A stretch of 5,698 bases of DNA from an uncultured Oscillospiraceae bacterium (GTDB taxonomy: Bacteria > Bacillota > Clostridia > Oscillospirales > Oscillospiraceae). This document shows positions 1 through 5,696 of the stretch, one piece after another. The notes beneath the pieces were generated by a model that worked only from the letters and a program-made list of their open reading frames with translations, did not search any database and was not told where the DNA came from. The position numbers and the translations under genes are program-made. Within the stretch, counting starts at the first letter, position 1; each line of letters starts with the position of its first letter. The stretch is taken from the NCBI GenBank assembly GCA_934621665.1, contig CAKTUT010000113.1, positions 1-5,698 on the forward strand, given 5' to 3'.

Positions 1-484
1 TGGTGGTGCAGGAAGCAGCGGAGATGATGTTGTCTTCCTTGGTCAGGGACTTGTGGTTGACGTTGTAAACGATAGTGGGCAGATCGTTGCCAGCCGGAGC
101 GGAGATAACGACCTTGCGGGCGCCTGCGTCAATGTGAGCCTGAGCCTTGGCCTTGCTGGTGTAGAAGCCGGTGCACTCGAGCACAACGTCAACACCCAGC
201 TTGCCCCAGGGCAGATCAGCAGCGTTCGGCATCTTGTAGATGACGATCTTCTTGCCGTCGACAACAATGTAGTTGTCCTCGCCCTCGCCCTCATGGAAGT
301 CAACGGTGTGACCCTGAGCGACGTAGTTGCCCTGCGTGGAGTCATACTTCAGCAGGTGTGCCAGCATCTTGGCAGAGGTCAGGTCGTTGATGGCGACGAC
401 TTCGTAGCCCTCAGCACCGAACATCTGACGGAATGCCAGACGGCCAATACGGCCAAAACCATTGATAGCAACTTTAACAGACAT
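1..484 (-). CDS. gap: Glyceraldehyde-3-phosphate dehydrogenase, N-terminal part (runs off the left edge)
   Basis: Type I GAPDH catalyses the reversible NAD-dependent oxidation and phosphorylation of glyceraldehyde-3-phosphate to 1,3-bisphosphoglycerate in cytoplasmic glycolysis. The 161 codons present read [15 protein letters not shown] at the start, which is the Rossmann dinucleotide-binding motif at residues 7-15. Further family landmarks are AINDLT with Asp34 (a residue typical of NAD rather than NADP preference), ECTGF at 103-107, SAPAGND at 128-134, and SAASCTT at 155-161. Cys159 is the catalytic nucleophile. The window ends inside the next codon, expected to be Asn, so roughly half of the usual ~335 residues are missing. 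The ATG at 484-482 is supported by AAGGAGG at 498-492, seven bases upstream, and by the family N terminus. The gene is transcribed divergently from the ABC transporter and has its own promoter. I see no defect. Identity is very secure; assignment to one of several possible gap paralogues is not possible here. Confidence 0.97.
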   Translation of the reverse strand, partial: MSVKVAINGFGRIGRLAFRQMFGAEGYEVVAINDLTSAKMLAHLLKYDSTQGNYVAQGHTVDFHEGEGEDNYIVVDGKKIVIYKMPNAADLPWGKLGVDVVLECTGFYTSKAKAQAHIDAGARKVVISAPAGNDLPTIVYNVNHKSLTKEDNIISAASCTT

Positions 485-508
485 GATATTTCCTCCTTCA
501 AAGTAAAA

Positions 509-528
509 CCGGAACAACAATGCTCCGG
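509..528 (-). promoter_or_regulatory. Hairpin in the gap 5' leader
   Basis: On the gap transcript, CCGGAGC pairs with GTTCCGG (seven pairs, one of them G-U) around the six-base loop ATTGTT. The stem ends about ten bases before the AAGGAGG ribosome binding site and is followed by TTTTACTTTG. Two readings are possible: a 5' stem that stabilises an abundant mRNA, or a weak attenuator, since a GC-rich stem followed by four T residues looks terminator-like. The T run is interrupted, so I favour stabilisation. Function is inferred. Confidence 0.45.
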
Positions 529-563
529 CGCACAAAGTACTTACATACTTCATATTCGGCTAG

Positions 564-592
564 ATTATACTGTATTTTGCACCATCTGTCCA
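564..592 (-). promoter_or_regulatory. Sigma-A type promoter of gap
   Basis: Read on the minus strand, a -35 box TGGACA (592-587, five of six consensus bases) is followed after exactly 17 bases by a perfect -10 box TATAAT (569-564). Transcription would start near 557, giving a leader of about 72 bases before the gap ATG. This is the best promoter in the window and is what one expects for a highly expressed glycolytic gene. The start site is inferred, not observed. Confidence 0.85.
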
Positions 593-596
593 GTAT

Positions 597-619
597 CATT
601 TTGCCCAAAATGCCCAAAA
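597..619. repeat. Dyad plus tandem repeat abutting the gap -35 box
   Basis: Positions 597-612 read CATTTTGCCCAAAATG, a perfect six-base inverted repeat around GCCC. The same stretch overlaps a head-to-tail duplication of TGCCCAAAA (602-610 and 611-619). The left edge lies four bases upstream of the gap -35 hexamer, where activators commonly bind. This may be a binding site for a regulator of gap, or an A/T-rich UP-like element. I do not recognise it as a known operator; it does not resemble the usual cre or Rex consensus. Confidence 0.35.
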
Positions 620-638
620 AATCGCATCTTTTTTCTAT

Positions 639-672
639 GTCAGCCGACCATGCAGGCTGACGTTTTTTGTTT
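639..672 (+). terminator. Terminator-like hairpin with no upstream gene (possible attenuator for the ABC gene)
   Basis: GTCAGCC (639-645) and GGCTGAC (655-661) form a perfect seven-base stem around a nine-base loop, followed by GTTTTTTGTTT. This is an intrinsic terminator geometry that works only for plus-strand transcripts; on the minus strand the bases following the stem are A-rich. No plus-strand gene lies to its left, since gap is on the other strand. It could attenuate a leader transcript of the ABC gene, block antisense transcription coming out of gap, or end a small RNA. The hairpin is seen directly; the role is inferred. Confidence 0.6.
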
Positions 673-743
673 GGTGCTGAATCTTTGTTTGGTTTTCCGC
701 TTTTCGTGTGGATTTTACATACTGTTCATGATTTTTTCACGCA

Positions 744-761
744 AGTTAAGTATGATTAACT
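744..761. promoter_or_regulatory. 18-bp inverted repeat, candidate operator of the ABC gene
   Basis: AGTTAA-GTATGA-TTAACT is a perfect six-base dyad with a six-base spacer, ending 44 bases before the ABC start codon. It covers the -10-like hexamer TATGAT (751-756), so a protein bound here would be expected to block transcription if that hexamer is used. Size and symmetry suit a small dimeric repressor, but I cannot assign a regulator family and none is encoded in the window. Confidence 0.4.
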
Positions 762-795
762 GTATATTTTCTCAGAATTTGCAATTTTTGAAATC

Positions 796-801
796 AGGTG
801 A
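796..801 (+). promoter_or_regulatory. Ribosome binding site that fixes the ABC gene start
   Basis: AGGTGA matches the 3' part of the canonical AGGAGGTGA sequence and lies four bases before the ATG at 806. In-frame ATG codons further upstream (728 and 752) lack any such sequence, and translation from them would put a non-family extension before the conserved [12 protein letters not shown] start. Confidence 0.75.
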
Positions 802-805
802 ACAG

Positions 806-3757
806 ATGCTCAAGCTCAGCCATATTGTAAAGGACTATCCCGCTGGCAGCAGCGTTGTGCACGCGCTGCGCGATGTCAGTCTGACGTTCCGCCGTCAGGA
901 ATTTGTCGCCATTCTCGGTCCGTCCGGCTGCGGCAAGACAACGCTTTTGAACATCATCGGCGGCCTTGACCAGTACACCTCCGGCGATCTTTTGATCTCC
1001 GGCCTCTCCACCAAGCAGTTCCGCGACCGCGATTGGGACGCCTACCGCAACCACTCCATCGGCTTTGTGTTCCAAAGCTACAACCTCATCCCGCATCAGA
1101 GCGTGCTGCAAAATGTGGAGCTGGCGCTGACGCTTTCCGGTGTTTCTCGTCGCGAGCGCCGGGCGCGCGCCGTACAGGCGCTGGAACGCGTGGGACTTGG
1201 CGACCAGCTGAACAAAAAGCCAAACCAGATGTCCGGCGGCCAGATGCAGCGCGTGGCCATTGCCCGCGCGCTGGTCAACGACCCCGAAATTCTGCTGGCC
1301 GATGAGCCCACCGGCGCGCTCGACTCGGAAACCTCGGTGCAGGTTATGGAAATTCTGCGCGAAATTTCAAAAGAAAAGCTCATTATTATGGTCACGCACA
1401 ATCCCGAGCTTGCCAAGCGCTACGCCACGCGCACCATCCGCTTCCTCGATGGCCAGGTTGTCAGCGACTCCGCTCCCTGCACAGAGGAAGAAGCACGCTC
1501 TGCTCTCACTGCGCCGCAGGCCAAAACATCCATGTCGTTTTTCACCGCGCTGGGACTGAGTCTCAATAACCTGATGACAAAAAAGGCGCGCACCCTCCTC
1601 ACTGCCTTTGCCGGCTCGATCGGCATTATCGGCATCGCGCTGATTCTGTCGCTTTCTAACGGCATTCAGAACTACATCGACCAGGTGCAGGAGGATACGC
1701 TTTCGTCGTATCCGGTCACAATCGAGGCTGAGACGGTGGATATGTCCACCATGGTCACAACCATGATGGGTGAAAACAGCAAAAAGTCGGAGACAGCGCA
1801 TGAAACTGACCGCATCTACGCCTCCACCGTCATGTATGAGCTGATAAACAGCTTCAACTCTGCCGAAACTGAGACGAACAACCTCAAGCGCTTCAAGGAA
1901 TATCTGGGCAATCCGGAAAGCCCGATTCACGAAAATCTCTCCGCCATTCAATATTCCTATGATCTGACGCTCCCCATCTACACAACGGACGACGACGGCA
2001 ACATCGTCAAGTCCGACGTAATGGAGCTGATGCAGAACATGATGTCCACCATGTACGGCGGCGACTACAGCTCCTATTTTTCCCGCTTTGGAAGCTACTA
2101 CACCATGATGGATGTGTGGGAGGAGATGCTCCCGGGCGATAACGGTCAGGCAGTCAGCGAGCTTGTGCAATCACAGTATGACGTGCTCTATGGTCACTGG
2201 CCGGAGCGCTATGACGAGGTTGTGCTGATTGTCAATGAGAACAATGAGATCAGCGACCTTGTCATGTACGCCATGGGTCTGAAAACCGAGAACGAAATGG
2301 AAACCGCAATGCAGGCCGCGATGGACGAAAAGCAGATTGCGGTCAACGAATCCAGCTGGAGCTATACAGAGCTGTGCGGCCGCACGTTCAAGCTGATTCT
2401 GCCGTGCGAGATCTACCGCTATGACAAAGCACTCGGTGTATACACCGATCTTTCCACAACCGACGCCGGTATGGATTATCTCTATCACGCCGACGGCATC
2501 GGCACGACGCTGAAAATTTCCGGCATTGTCCGTAAAAATCCCAACGCCGCATCCTCAATGATGTCCGGCTCAATTGGCTACACCAGCCTGCTGACCGACT
2601 ATGTCATCCGCACAACTGCCGAGCAGGATATTGTGAAAAAGCAGCTGGACGATCCGGCAACCGACGTTCTGACCGCACTGCCGTTCCGCACGGATGACGA
2701 CGCAGAGCCGACAGCAGATGAAAAGCGCAGCGCTGTGACAGGGCTTTTGTCCGATGCATCCACCGGTGAAAAATCCGAAATGTATCTGGCCGCGGCCAGC
2801 GTCCCCAGCAGCGACTATCTGGACATGGCCGTTTCGCAGGCCATGGACAGTATGACGCGTGAGACGATTCAGCAGCAAATGGCCGACTCCTACGCCGCCG
2901 AGATGGGCGTGGATGCGTCGGAAATTCAGTCGTACATCGACCAGATGGACGACGAGACGCTCTTCTCGTATGTAGCGCAGATGGTGCGCGAAAGCGTCAC
3001 CGAGCAGTATGCCGAGGGCGTACAGACGCAGCTGCAAGCCGTTCCGGCCGAACAGCTGGCCGCCATGCTGGACGTGGATACGCTGCGCGACGATCAGATT
3101 GATCTGCTATACACGGACTATGTGCCGCCTACGGTGTCGGATTCGACGTATGCGGATAATCTCGACCTGCTGGGCTATGTCGATATCGACTCTCCCGCCT
3201 CTGTCAAGCTCTATACCGCTACGTTCGCCGGCAAGGACGCCATCGCTGATGCGATTGACGAGTACAACAAAACCGTTTCCGATGACGACGAGATCACGTA
3301 TACCGACTATGTTGCGCTGCTGATGCGTTCGATTACAGCGATCATCAACGCCATCTCGTATGTGCTCATTGCGTTCGTCGCTATCTCGCTTGTCGTCTCG
3401 TCGATCATGATCGGCATTATCACGTATATCTCCGTTCTGGAGCGCACAAAGGAAATCGGCATTCTGCGTGCCATCGGCGCATCAAAGCGTGACATTTCGC
3501 GCGTATTCAATGCCGAAACGCTGATAGAGGGTCTAATCGCGGGACTGATCGGCATCGGTCTGACGCTGGTCTTGATTATCCCCATCAATGCCATCGTCCG
3601 CCATCTGACCGGCATTGCAGCACTTGGCGCGGCACTGCCTGCCGCGGCGGGCGCGGTGCTGATCGCCATTTCAATGCTGCTGACGTTCATTGCGGGTCTC
3701 ATCCCGTCGCGTATCGCGGCAAAGAAAGACCCGGTCGTCGCACTCAGAAGCGAATAA
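806..3757 (+). CDS. ABC transporter: N-terminal ATPase fused to an FtsX-type permease
   Basis: This 983-residue protein is a one-gene ABC transporter of the MacB/FtsX (type VII) superfamily, presumably a membrane homodimer. The ATPase fills about residues 1-225: Walker [10 protein letters not shown] at 38-46, Q-loop Gln90, signature MSGGQMQRV at 142-150, Walker B ILLADEPT at 162-169 with catalytic Glu167, and switch His198. Membrane segment 1 lies at about 264-283. An extracytoplasmic region of about 560 residues follows, with Met-rich patches (313-321, 406-441) and an Asp/Glu/Gln-rich, probably helical stretch late on. Three more membrane segments lie at about 850-875, 908-931 and 943-966. 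The FtsX-type loop [19 protein letters not shown] (879-897) and the tail [14 protein letters not shown] are typical of the family. Such proteins couple cytoplasmic ATP hydrolysis to movements of an outer domain. Substrate is unknown; peptide, lipid or antimicrobial export or defence are guesses. It is monocistronic, with its own terminator. The frame stays open upstream to 53, but that part is antisense to gap. Confidence 0.93.
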   Translation: MLKLSHIVKDYPAGSSVVHALRDVSLTFRRQEFVAILGPSGCGKTTLLNIIGGLDQYTSGDLLISGLSTKQFRDRDWDAYRNHSIGFVFQSYNLIPHQSVLQNVELALTLSGVSRRERRARAVQALERVGLGDQLNKKPNQMSGGQMQRVAIARALVNDPEILLADEPTGALDSETSVQVMEILREISKEKLIIMVTHNPELAKRYATRTIRFLDGQVVSDSAPCTEEEARSALTAPQAKTSMSFFTALGLSLNNLMTKKARTLLTAFAGSIGIIGIALILSLSNGIQNYIDQVQEDTLSSYPVTIEAETVDMSTMVTTMMGENSKKSETAHETDRIYASTVMYELINSFNSAETETNNLKRFKEYLGNPESPIHENLSAIQYSYDLTLPIYTTDDDGNIVKSDVMELMQNMMSTMYGGDYSSYFSRFGSYYTMMDVWEEMLPGDNGQAVSELVQSQYDVLYGHWPERYDEVVLIVNENNEISDLVMYAMGLKTENEMETAMQAAMDEKQIAVNESSWSYTELCGRTFKLILPCEIYRYDKALGVYTDLSTTDAGMDYLYHADGIGTTLKISGIVRKNPNAASSMMSGSIGYTSLLTDYVIRTTAEQDIVKKQLDDPATDVLTALPFRTDDDAEPTADEKRSAVTGLLSDASTGEKSEMYLAAASVPSSDYLDMAVSQAMDSMTRETIQQQMADSYAAEMGVDASEIQSYIDQMDDETLFSYVAQMVRESVTEQYAEGVQTQLQAVPAEQLAAMLDVDTLRDDQIDLLYTDYVPPTVSDSTYADNLDLLGYVDIDSPASVKLYTATFAGKDAIADAIDEYNKTVSDDDEITYTDYVALLMRSITAIINAISYVLIAFVAISLVVSSIMIGIITYISVLERTKEIGILRAIGASKRDISRVFNAETLIEGLIAGLIGIGLTLVLIIPINAIVRHLTGIAALGAALPAAAGAVLIAISMLLTFIAGLIPSRIAAKKDPVVALRSE

Positions 3758-3763
3758 GAAGTC

Positions 3764-3790
3764 AAAACCGCCGGCTAAGCCGGCGGTTTT
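3764..3790. terminator. Bidirectional intrinsic terminator between convergent genes
   Basis: AAAACCGCCGGC (3764-3775) and GCCGGCGGTTTT (3779-3790) form a perfect 12-base stem with the three-base loop TAA. The stem is flanked by an A run on the left and a T run on the right, so it can terminate transcription in both directions. It starts six bases after the ABC stop codon and lies three bases from the phosphatase stop codon on the other strand, so one structure serves both genes. Confidence 0.93.
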
Positions 3791-3793
3791 ACT

Positions 3794-4441
3794 TTATACC
3801 AATTCAAGCAGTTGATTGAGATTGCAGATGATAAAATCAGGATGTGATTTTTCCTCCAGCACCTCCGCCGGGAAGCTTGCAGTGATTGCCGCGGCTTTCA
3901 TCCCCGCCGCATGCGCTGACAAAATGCCGCTCGGTGCATCCTCCACCACAAGACACTCGTCTGGCCGTACGCCCAGCAGCGCCGCGCCTTTCAGATAGAT
4001 ATCCGGTGCAGGCTTCAAATGCGCAATGCCGTCGCTTCCTGTGACAAACGCGCCGAAAAAGTCCTCGCGCACACCGATGGCCTCCACATTGTAGACCACT
4101 TTTTCCCGGTCGGCAGACGAGCAGACCGCCATCTTGTAGCCGCGCGCTTTCAGCTCCCGCAAAACCGGCAGCGCCTCCGGTGGAACCGCCGCTTCGGTCT
4201 TAACGTCGCGGCCATAGTAGTCATAGGCGCGCTTCTTCATCGCCGGGTCAAACGCCACGCCATGCTTGCGTGCAACGCCGCCAATGTATAAATCCTCGCC
4301 GCGCCCGACGAACTCCTCAAAGTCCTCCGGCTGTGCCTCCACGCCAAAATCGTGCAGCGCCAGCATCCCGGCTTTCAGCATCAGCTTTTCCGAGTCGATC
4401 AGCGTGCCGTCCATGTCAAATAAAATTGCGCGATAACGCAT
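3794..4441 (-). CDS. HAD-superfamily phosphatase, beta-phosphoglucomutase-like (subfamily IA)
   Basis: This 215-residue cytoplasmic hydrolase carries all four haloacid dehalogenase motifs. Motif I is DMDGT with nucleophile Asp9 and general acid/base Asp11. Motif II is Ser108 in VCSSAD. Motif III is Lys143 in HLKPAPD. Motif IV is the acidic pair Glu167-Asp168 in VVEDAPSG, followed by the usual G-rich helix ending in AAGM at 178-181. A helical C1-type cap occupies roughly residues 18-88. These enzymes form a phospho-aspartate intermediate with Mg2+ and act on small phosphorylated metabolites. Length and layout fit the beta-phosphoglucomutase/sugar-phosphatase/phosphoglycolate-phosphatase cluster, but substrate cannot be read from the motifs, so no symbol is given. 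The ATG at 4441-4439 has AAAGGAG at 4454-4448. The gene lies 69 bases behind rplT on the same strand with the ribosomal terminator in between, and is convergent with the ABC gene. Confidence 0.93.
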   Translation of the reverse strand: MRYRAILFDMDGTLIDSEKLMLKAGMLALHDFGVEAQPEDFEEFVGRGEDLYIGGVARKHGVAFDPAMKKRAYDYYGRDVKTEAAVPPEALPVLRELKARGYKMAVCSSADREKVVYNVEAIGVREDFFGAFVTGSDGIAHLKPAPDIYLKGAALLGVRPDECLVVEDAPSGILSAHAAGMKAAAITASFPAEVLEEKSHPDFIICNLNQLLELV

Positions 4442-4471
4442 ATGCTTCTCCTTTTGTGCAAAATCAGATAG

Positions 4472-4501
4472 AAAAAGGCCGCTGAGGGACGCTCAGCGGC
4501 C
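4472..4501 (-). terminator. Intrinsic terminator of the infC-rpmI-rplT operon
   Basis: On the minus strand GGCCGCTGAG (4501-4492) pairs perfectly with CTCAGCGGCC (4486-4477) around a five-base loop. The stem is followed by TTTTTC (4476-4471). It starts ten bases after the rplT stop codon. A ten-base GC-rich stem with five T residues should terminate well, although the T run is short. It is only 17 bases from the ribosome binding site of the downstream phosphatase gene. Confidence 0.9.
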
Positions 4502-4510
4502 AAACTTTTC

Positions 4511-4864
4511 TTACAGCGCTTTCTTGGCGGTCTCAACCAGAACCTTGAATGCTTCGGGATCGGAGATGGCAAGCTCAGACAGAGCCTTGCGGTTCATCTC
4601 GATGCCAGCCTTCTTCAGGCCGTTCATGAAACGGGAATAGTTGATGCCGTAGGGAGCGACAGCTGCAGAGATACGGGTGATCCACAGGTTGCGGAACTCG
4701 CGCTTTTTCTGCTTACGGCCAACATATGCGTAAACGCCGGACTTGTAGACAGCCTGCTTGGCCATCTTAAAATGTCTGGACTTGGAGCCCCAGTAGGACT
4801 TTGCAAGCTTCAGAACTTTATTTCTTCTTTTGCGCGTCATCATTGCGCCTTTAACTCTAGCCAT
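4511..4864 (-). CDS. rplT: 50S ribosomal protein L20
   Basis: The 117-residue basic protein matches L20 along its whole length. The start is [24 protein letters not shown] without deletions, [21 protein letters not shown] lies in the middle, and the typical [18 protein letters not shown] and LSELA blocks follow. L20 binds 23S rRNA early in assembly of the large subunit. In characterised bacteria it also represses its own operon by binding an mRNA structure that mimics its rRNA site. The ATG at 4864-4862 is preceded by AGGAGG (4878-4873) at eight bases. The gene follows rpmI by 35 bases and is the last gene of the operon, followed by the terminator at 4472-4501. The sequence shows nothing unusual for the family. 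Confidence 0.98.
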   Translation of the reverse strand: MARVKGAMMTRKRRNKVLKLAKSYWGSKSRHFKMAKQAVYKSGVYAYVGRKQKKREFRNLWITRISAAVAPYGINYSRFMNGLKKAGIEMNRKALSELAISDPEAFKVLVETAKKAL

Positions 4865-4890
4865 TATTTAATCCTCCTATGTGTCGTCAA

Positions 4891-4912
4891 TCCTTACGAT
4901 TATTTGTAAGGA
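4891..4912 (-). repeat. Small hairpin across the rpmI stop codon
   Basis: On the mRNA strand TCCTTAC (4912-4906) pairs perfectly with GTAAGGA (4897-4891) around an eight-base loop AAATAATC that contains the rpmI stop codon. It sits 13 bases before the rplT ribosome binding site (4878-4873). There is no T run after it, so it is not a terminator. It might influence coupling between rpmI and rplT translation or be chance; the stem is only seven pairs. Confidence 0.35.
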
Positions 4913-5097
4913 ATCATCTTTTTCACGATATCTTCCACAGTGACGTCGGCGTAGCCGTTCTTACGCAGGTTGCGGGTACGCTTGGTCGTCTTCTTGGTGA
5001 GGATATGGCTCTTGAATGCGTGCGCTCTCTTAACCTTGCCGTTCTTGGTCAGATTGAATCTTTTTTTCGCGCCGCTATGGGATTTCAGCTTGGGCAT
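4900..5097 (-). CDS. rpmI: 50S ribosomal protein L35
   Basis: The 65-residue, Lys/Arg-rich protein has the L35 layout and normal family length. It opens with [14 protein letters not shown], continues with [24 protein letters not shown] in the core, and ends with a short hydrophobic and basic tail, VKKMIPYK. It is a small component of the large ribosomal subunit that binds 23S rRNA. The ATG at 5097-5095 has AAGGAG at 5110-5105, seven bases upstream. It lies between infC (31 bases away) and rplT (35 bases away), the order found in most bacteria, so the three are surely co-transcribed. A short hairpin spans its stop codon (listed separately). Confidence 0.97.
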   Translation of the reverse strand: MPKLKSHSGAKKRFNLTKNGKVKRAHAFKSHILTKKTTKRTRNLRKNGYADVTVEDIVKKMIPYK

Positions 5098-5128
5098 AAC
5101 AGTTCTCCTTCCGATTGTTGCTTACGTT

Positions 5129-5647
5129 TTATTTCGAGTTTTTGGGGCTGAGGAACATGGACATATTCCGCCCCTCGAGCTTGGCTCCTTTTTCCACCGT
5201 TGCAACCTCAGCGCAGTCCTCGCCGAATTTCTTCAGCAGCACTTCGCCAAGCGAGGTGTGCGCCATCTCACGGCCGCGGAAACGAACGGTGACTTTAACA
5301 CGGTTGCCATCTTTCAGGAACTTGGTGGCGTTTTTGACCTTGGTATTGAGGTCGTTGGTATCAATGCTGGGCGACATCCGGATTTCCTTGACCTCGACCA
5401 CGCGCTGATTCTTTTTGGCTTCCTTTTCCTTTTTCAGCTGTTCAAAACGGAACTTGCCATAGTCCATGATCTTGCAGACCGGCGGAACGGCGTTCGGCGC
5501 GATCTTGACAAGGTCAAGCTCTTTCTCCTCAGCCAGACGGAGTGCTTCCGCCGAGGACATGATACCAAGCTGGTCGCCATTGGCTCCGATCACGCGAAGC
5601 TCCTTATCCCGGATCTCCTCGTTGATCTGATGTTCTAATTTACCGAT
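5129..5647 (-). CDS. infC: Translation initiation factor IF-3, with a predicted AUC start codon
   Basis: IF3 binds the 30S subunit, prevents subunit joining and discriminates against wrong start codons and initiator tRNAs. The family pattern is complete: QINEEIRDKELRVIG, then PPVCKIMDYGKFRFEQ at about residues 55-70 closing the N domain, a Lys/Glu-rich linker helix, and the C domain with VKVTVRFRGREMAHTSLGE. There is no ATG, GTG or TTG in frame between the window edge (GTG at 5698, upstream of the ribosome binding site) and the conserved start region. The ATC at 5647-5645 lies eight bases after GGAGGT (5661-5656). It gives 172 residues beginning M(I)GKLEHQINEEIR, matching the usual length of about 170-180. 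Non-AUG starts (AUU and similar) are a known hallmark of infC and underlie its autoregulation. It is the first gene of the operon with rpmI and rplT. The product is certain; the ATC start is strongly supported but inferred. Confidence 0.95.
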   Translation of the reverse strand: MGKLEHQINEEIRDKELRVIGANGDQLGIMSSAEALRLAEEKELDLVKIAPNAVPPVCKIMDYGKFRFEQLKKEKEAKKNQRVVEVKEIRMSPSIDTNDLNTKVKNATKFLKDGNRVKVTVRFRGREMAHTSLGEVLLKKFGEDCAEVATVEKGAKLEGRNMSMFLSPKNSK

Positions 5648-5655
5648 GGGAAAGC

Positions 5656-5661
5656 ACCTCC
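5656..5661 (-). promoter_or_regulatory. Ribosome binding site that decides the infC start
   Basis: GGAGGT on the minus strand lies eight bases before the ATC at 5647-5645. It is the only Shine-Dalgarno sequence near the conserved N terminus of IF3, and no ordinary start codon lies at a usable distance from it. This is the main reason for choosing ATC. Confidence 0.85.
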
Positions 5662-5670
5662 AAATGCAAA

Positions 5671-5696
5671 GTGCGGATGCCGCAAAGCACCCGCAC
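5671..5696 (-). promoter_or_regulatory. Leader hairpin before infC (possible end of an L20-type leader)
   Basis: On the mRNA strand GTGCGGGTGC (5696-5687) pairs with GCATCCGCAC (5680-5671), ten pairs including one G-U, around the loop TTTGCG. The stem ends nine bases before the infC Shine-Dalgarno and is followed by TTTGCATTT, a weak interrupted T run. Firmicutes infC operons are known to carry an autoregulatory leader that binds L20 and ends in a terminator just before infC. This hairpin is in the right place for that, but the rest of the leader and the promoter lie outside the window, so the assignment is tentative. Confidence 0.5.

Larger units (their letters stand above)
485..805. other. 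Divergent intergenic region between gap and the ABC transporter gene
   Basis: This 321-bp stretch is visibly more AT-rich than the genes beside it and contains no supportable gene. The left third holds the gap ribosome binding site, leader hairpin and promoter. The middle holds the dyad and tandem repeat (597-619) and a plus-strand terminator-like hairpin (639-672). The right third holds a 10-bp direct repeat TTTGTTTGGT (666-675 and 684-693), an 18-bp inverted repeat (744-761) and the ABC gene's ribosome binding site. I could not find a convincing promoter for the ABC gene. The best -10-like hexamers, TATGAT at 751-756 and TATATT at 763-768, lack a good -35 box at the right distance. Confidence 0.8.

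Noticed and set aside
541..571. Plus-strand promoter TTACAT - 19 bases - TATACT overlapping the gap promoter, for the ABC leader.
   Set aside because: The -35 match is poor and the spacing is two bases too long. It is kept only as a possibility in the orphan-terminator finding.
53..805. The ABC transporter reading frame stays open for 251 codons upstream of 806, giving an apparent 1234-residue protein.
   Set aside because: The first 432 bases of this extension are antisense to the clearly real gap gene, and the rest crosses the gap promoter and a terminator hairpin. It has no ribosome binding site, and the conserved ATPase start is at 806 with AGGTGA before it.
1367..2170. 267-codon open frame on the minus strand within the ABC gene.
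   Set aside because: It is antisense to conserved ATPase and permease sequence, has no ribosome binding site that I can see, and its His- and Val-rich translation is typical of a shadow frame.
4859..4888. TTGACG followed after 16 bases by AATAAT on the minus strand, resembling a promoter just before rplT.
   Set aside because: The putative -10 overlaps the rplT start codon and the spacer contains its ribosome binding site, so a transcript would lack both. It is best read as chance.
4970..5638. 222-codon open frame on the plus strand.
   Set aside because: It lies wholly antisense to infC and rpmI, which have full family matches, and its translation looks like a reverse-strand shadow.
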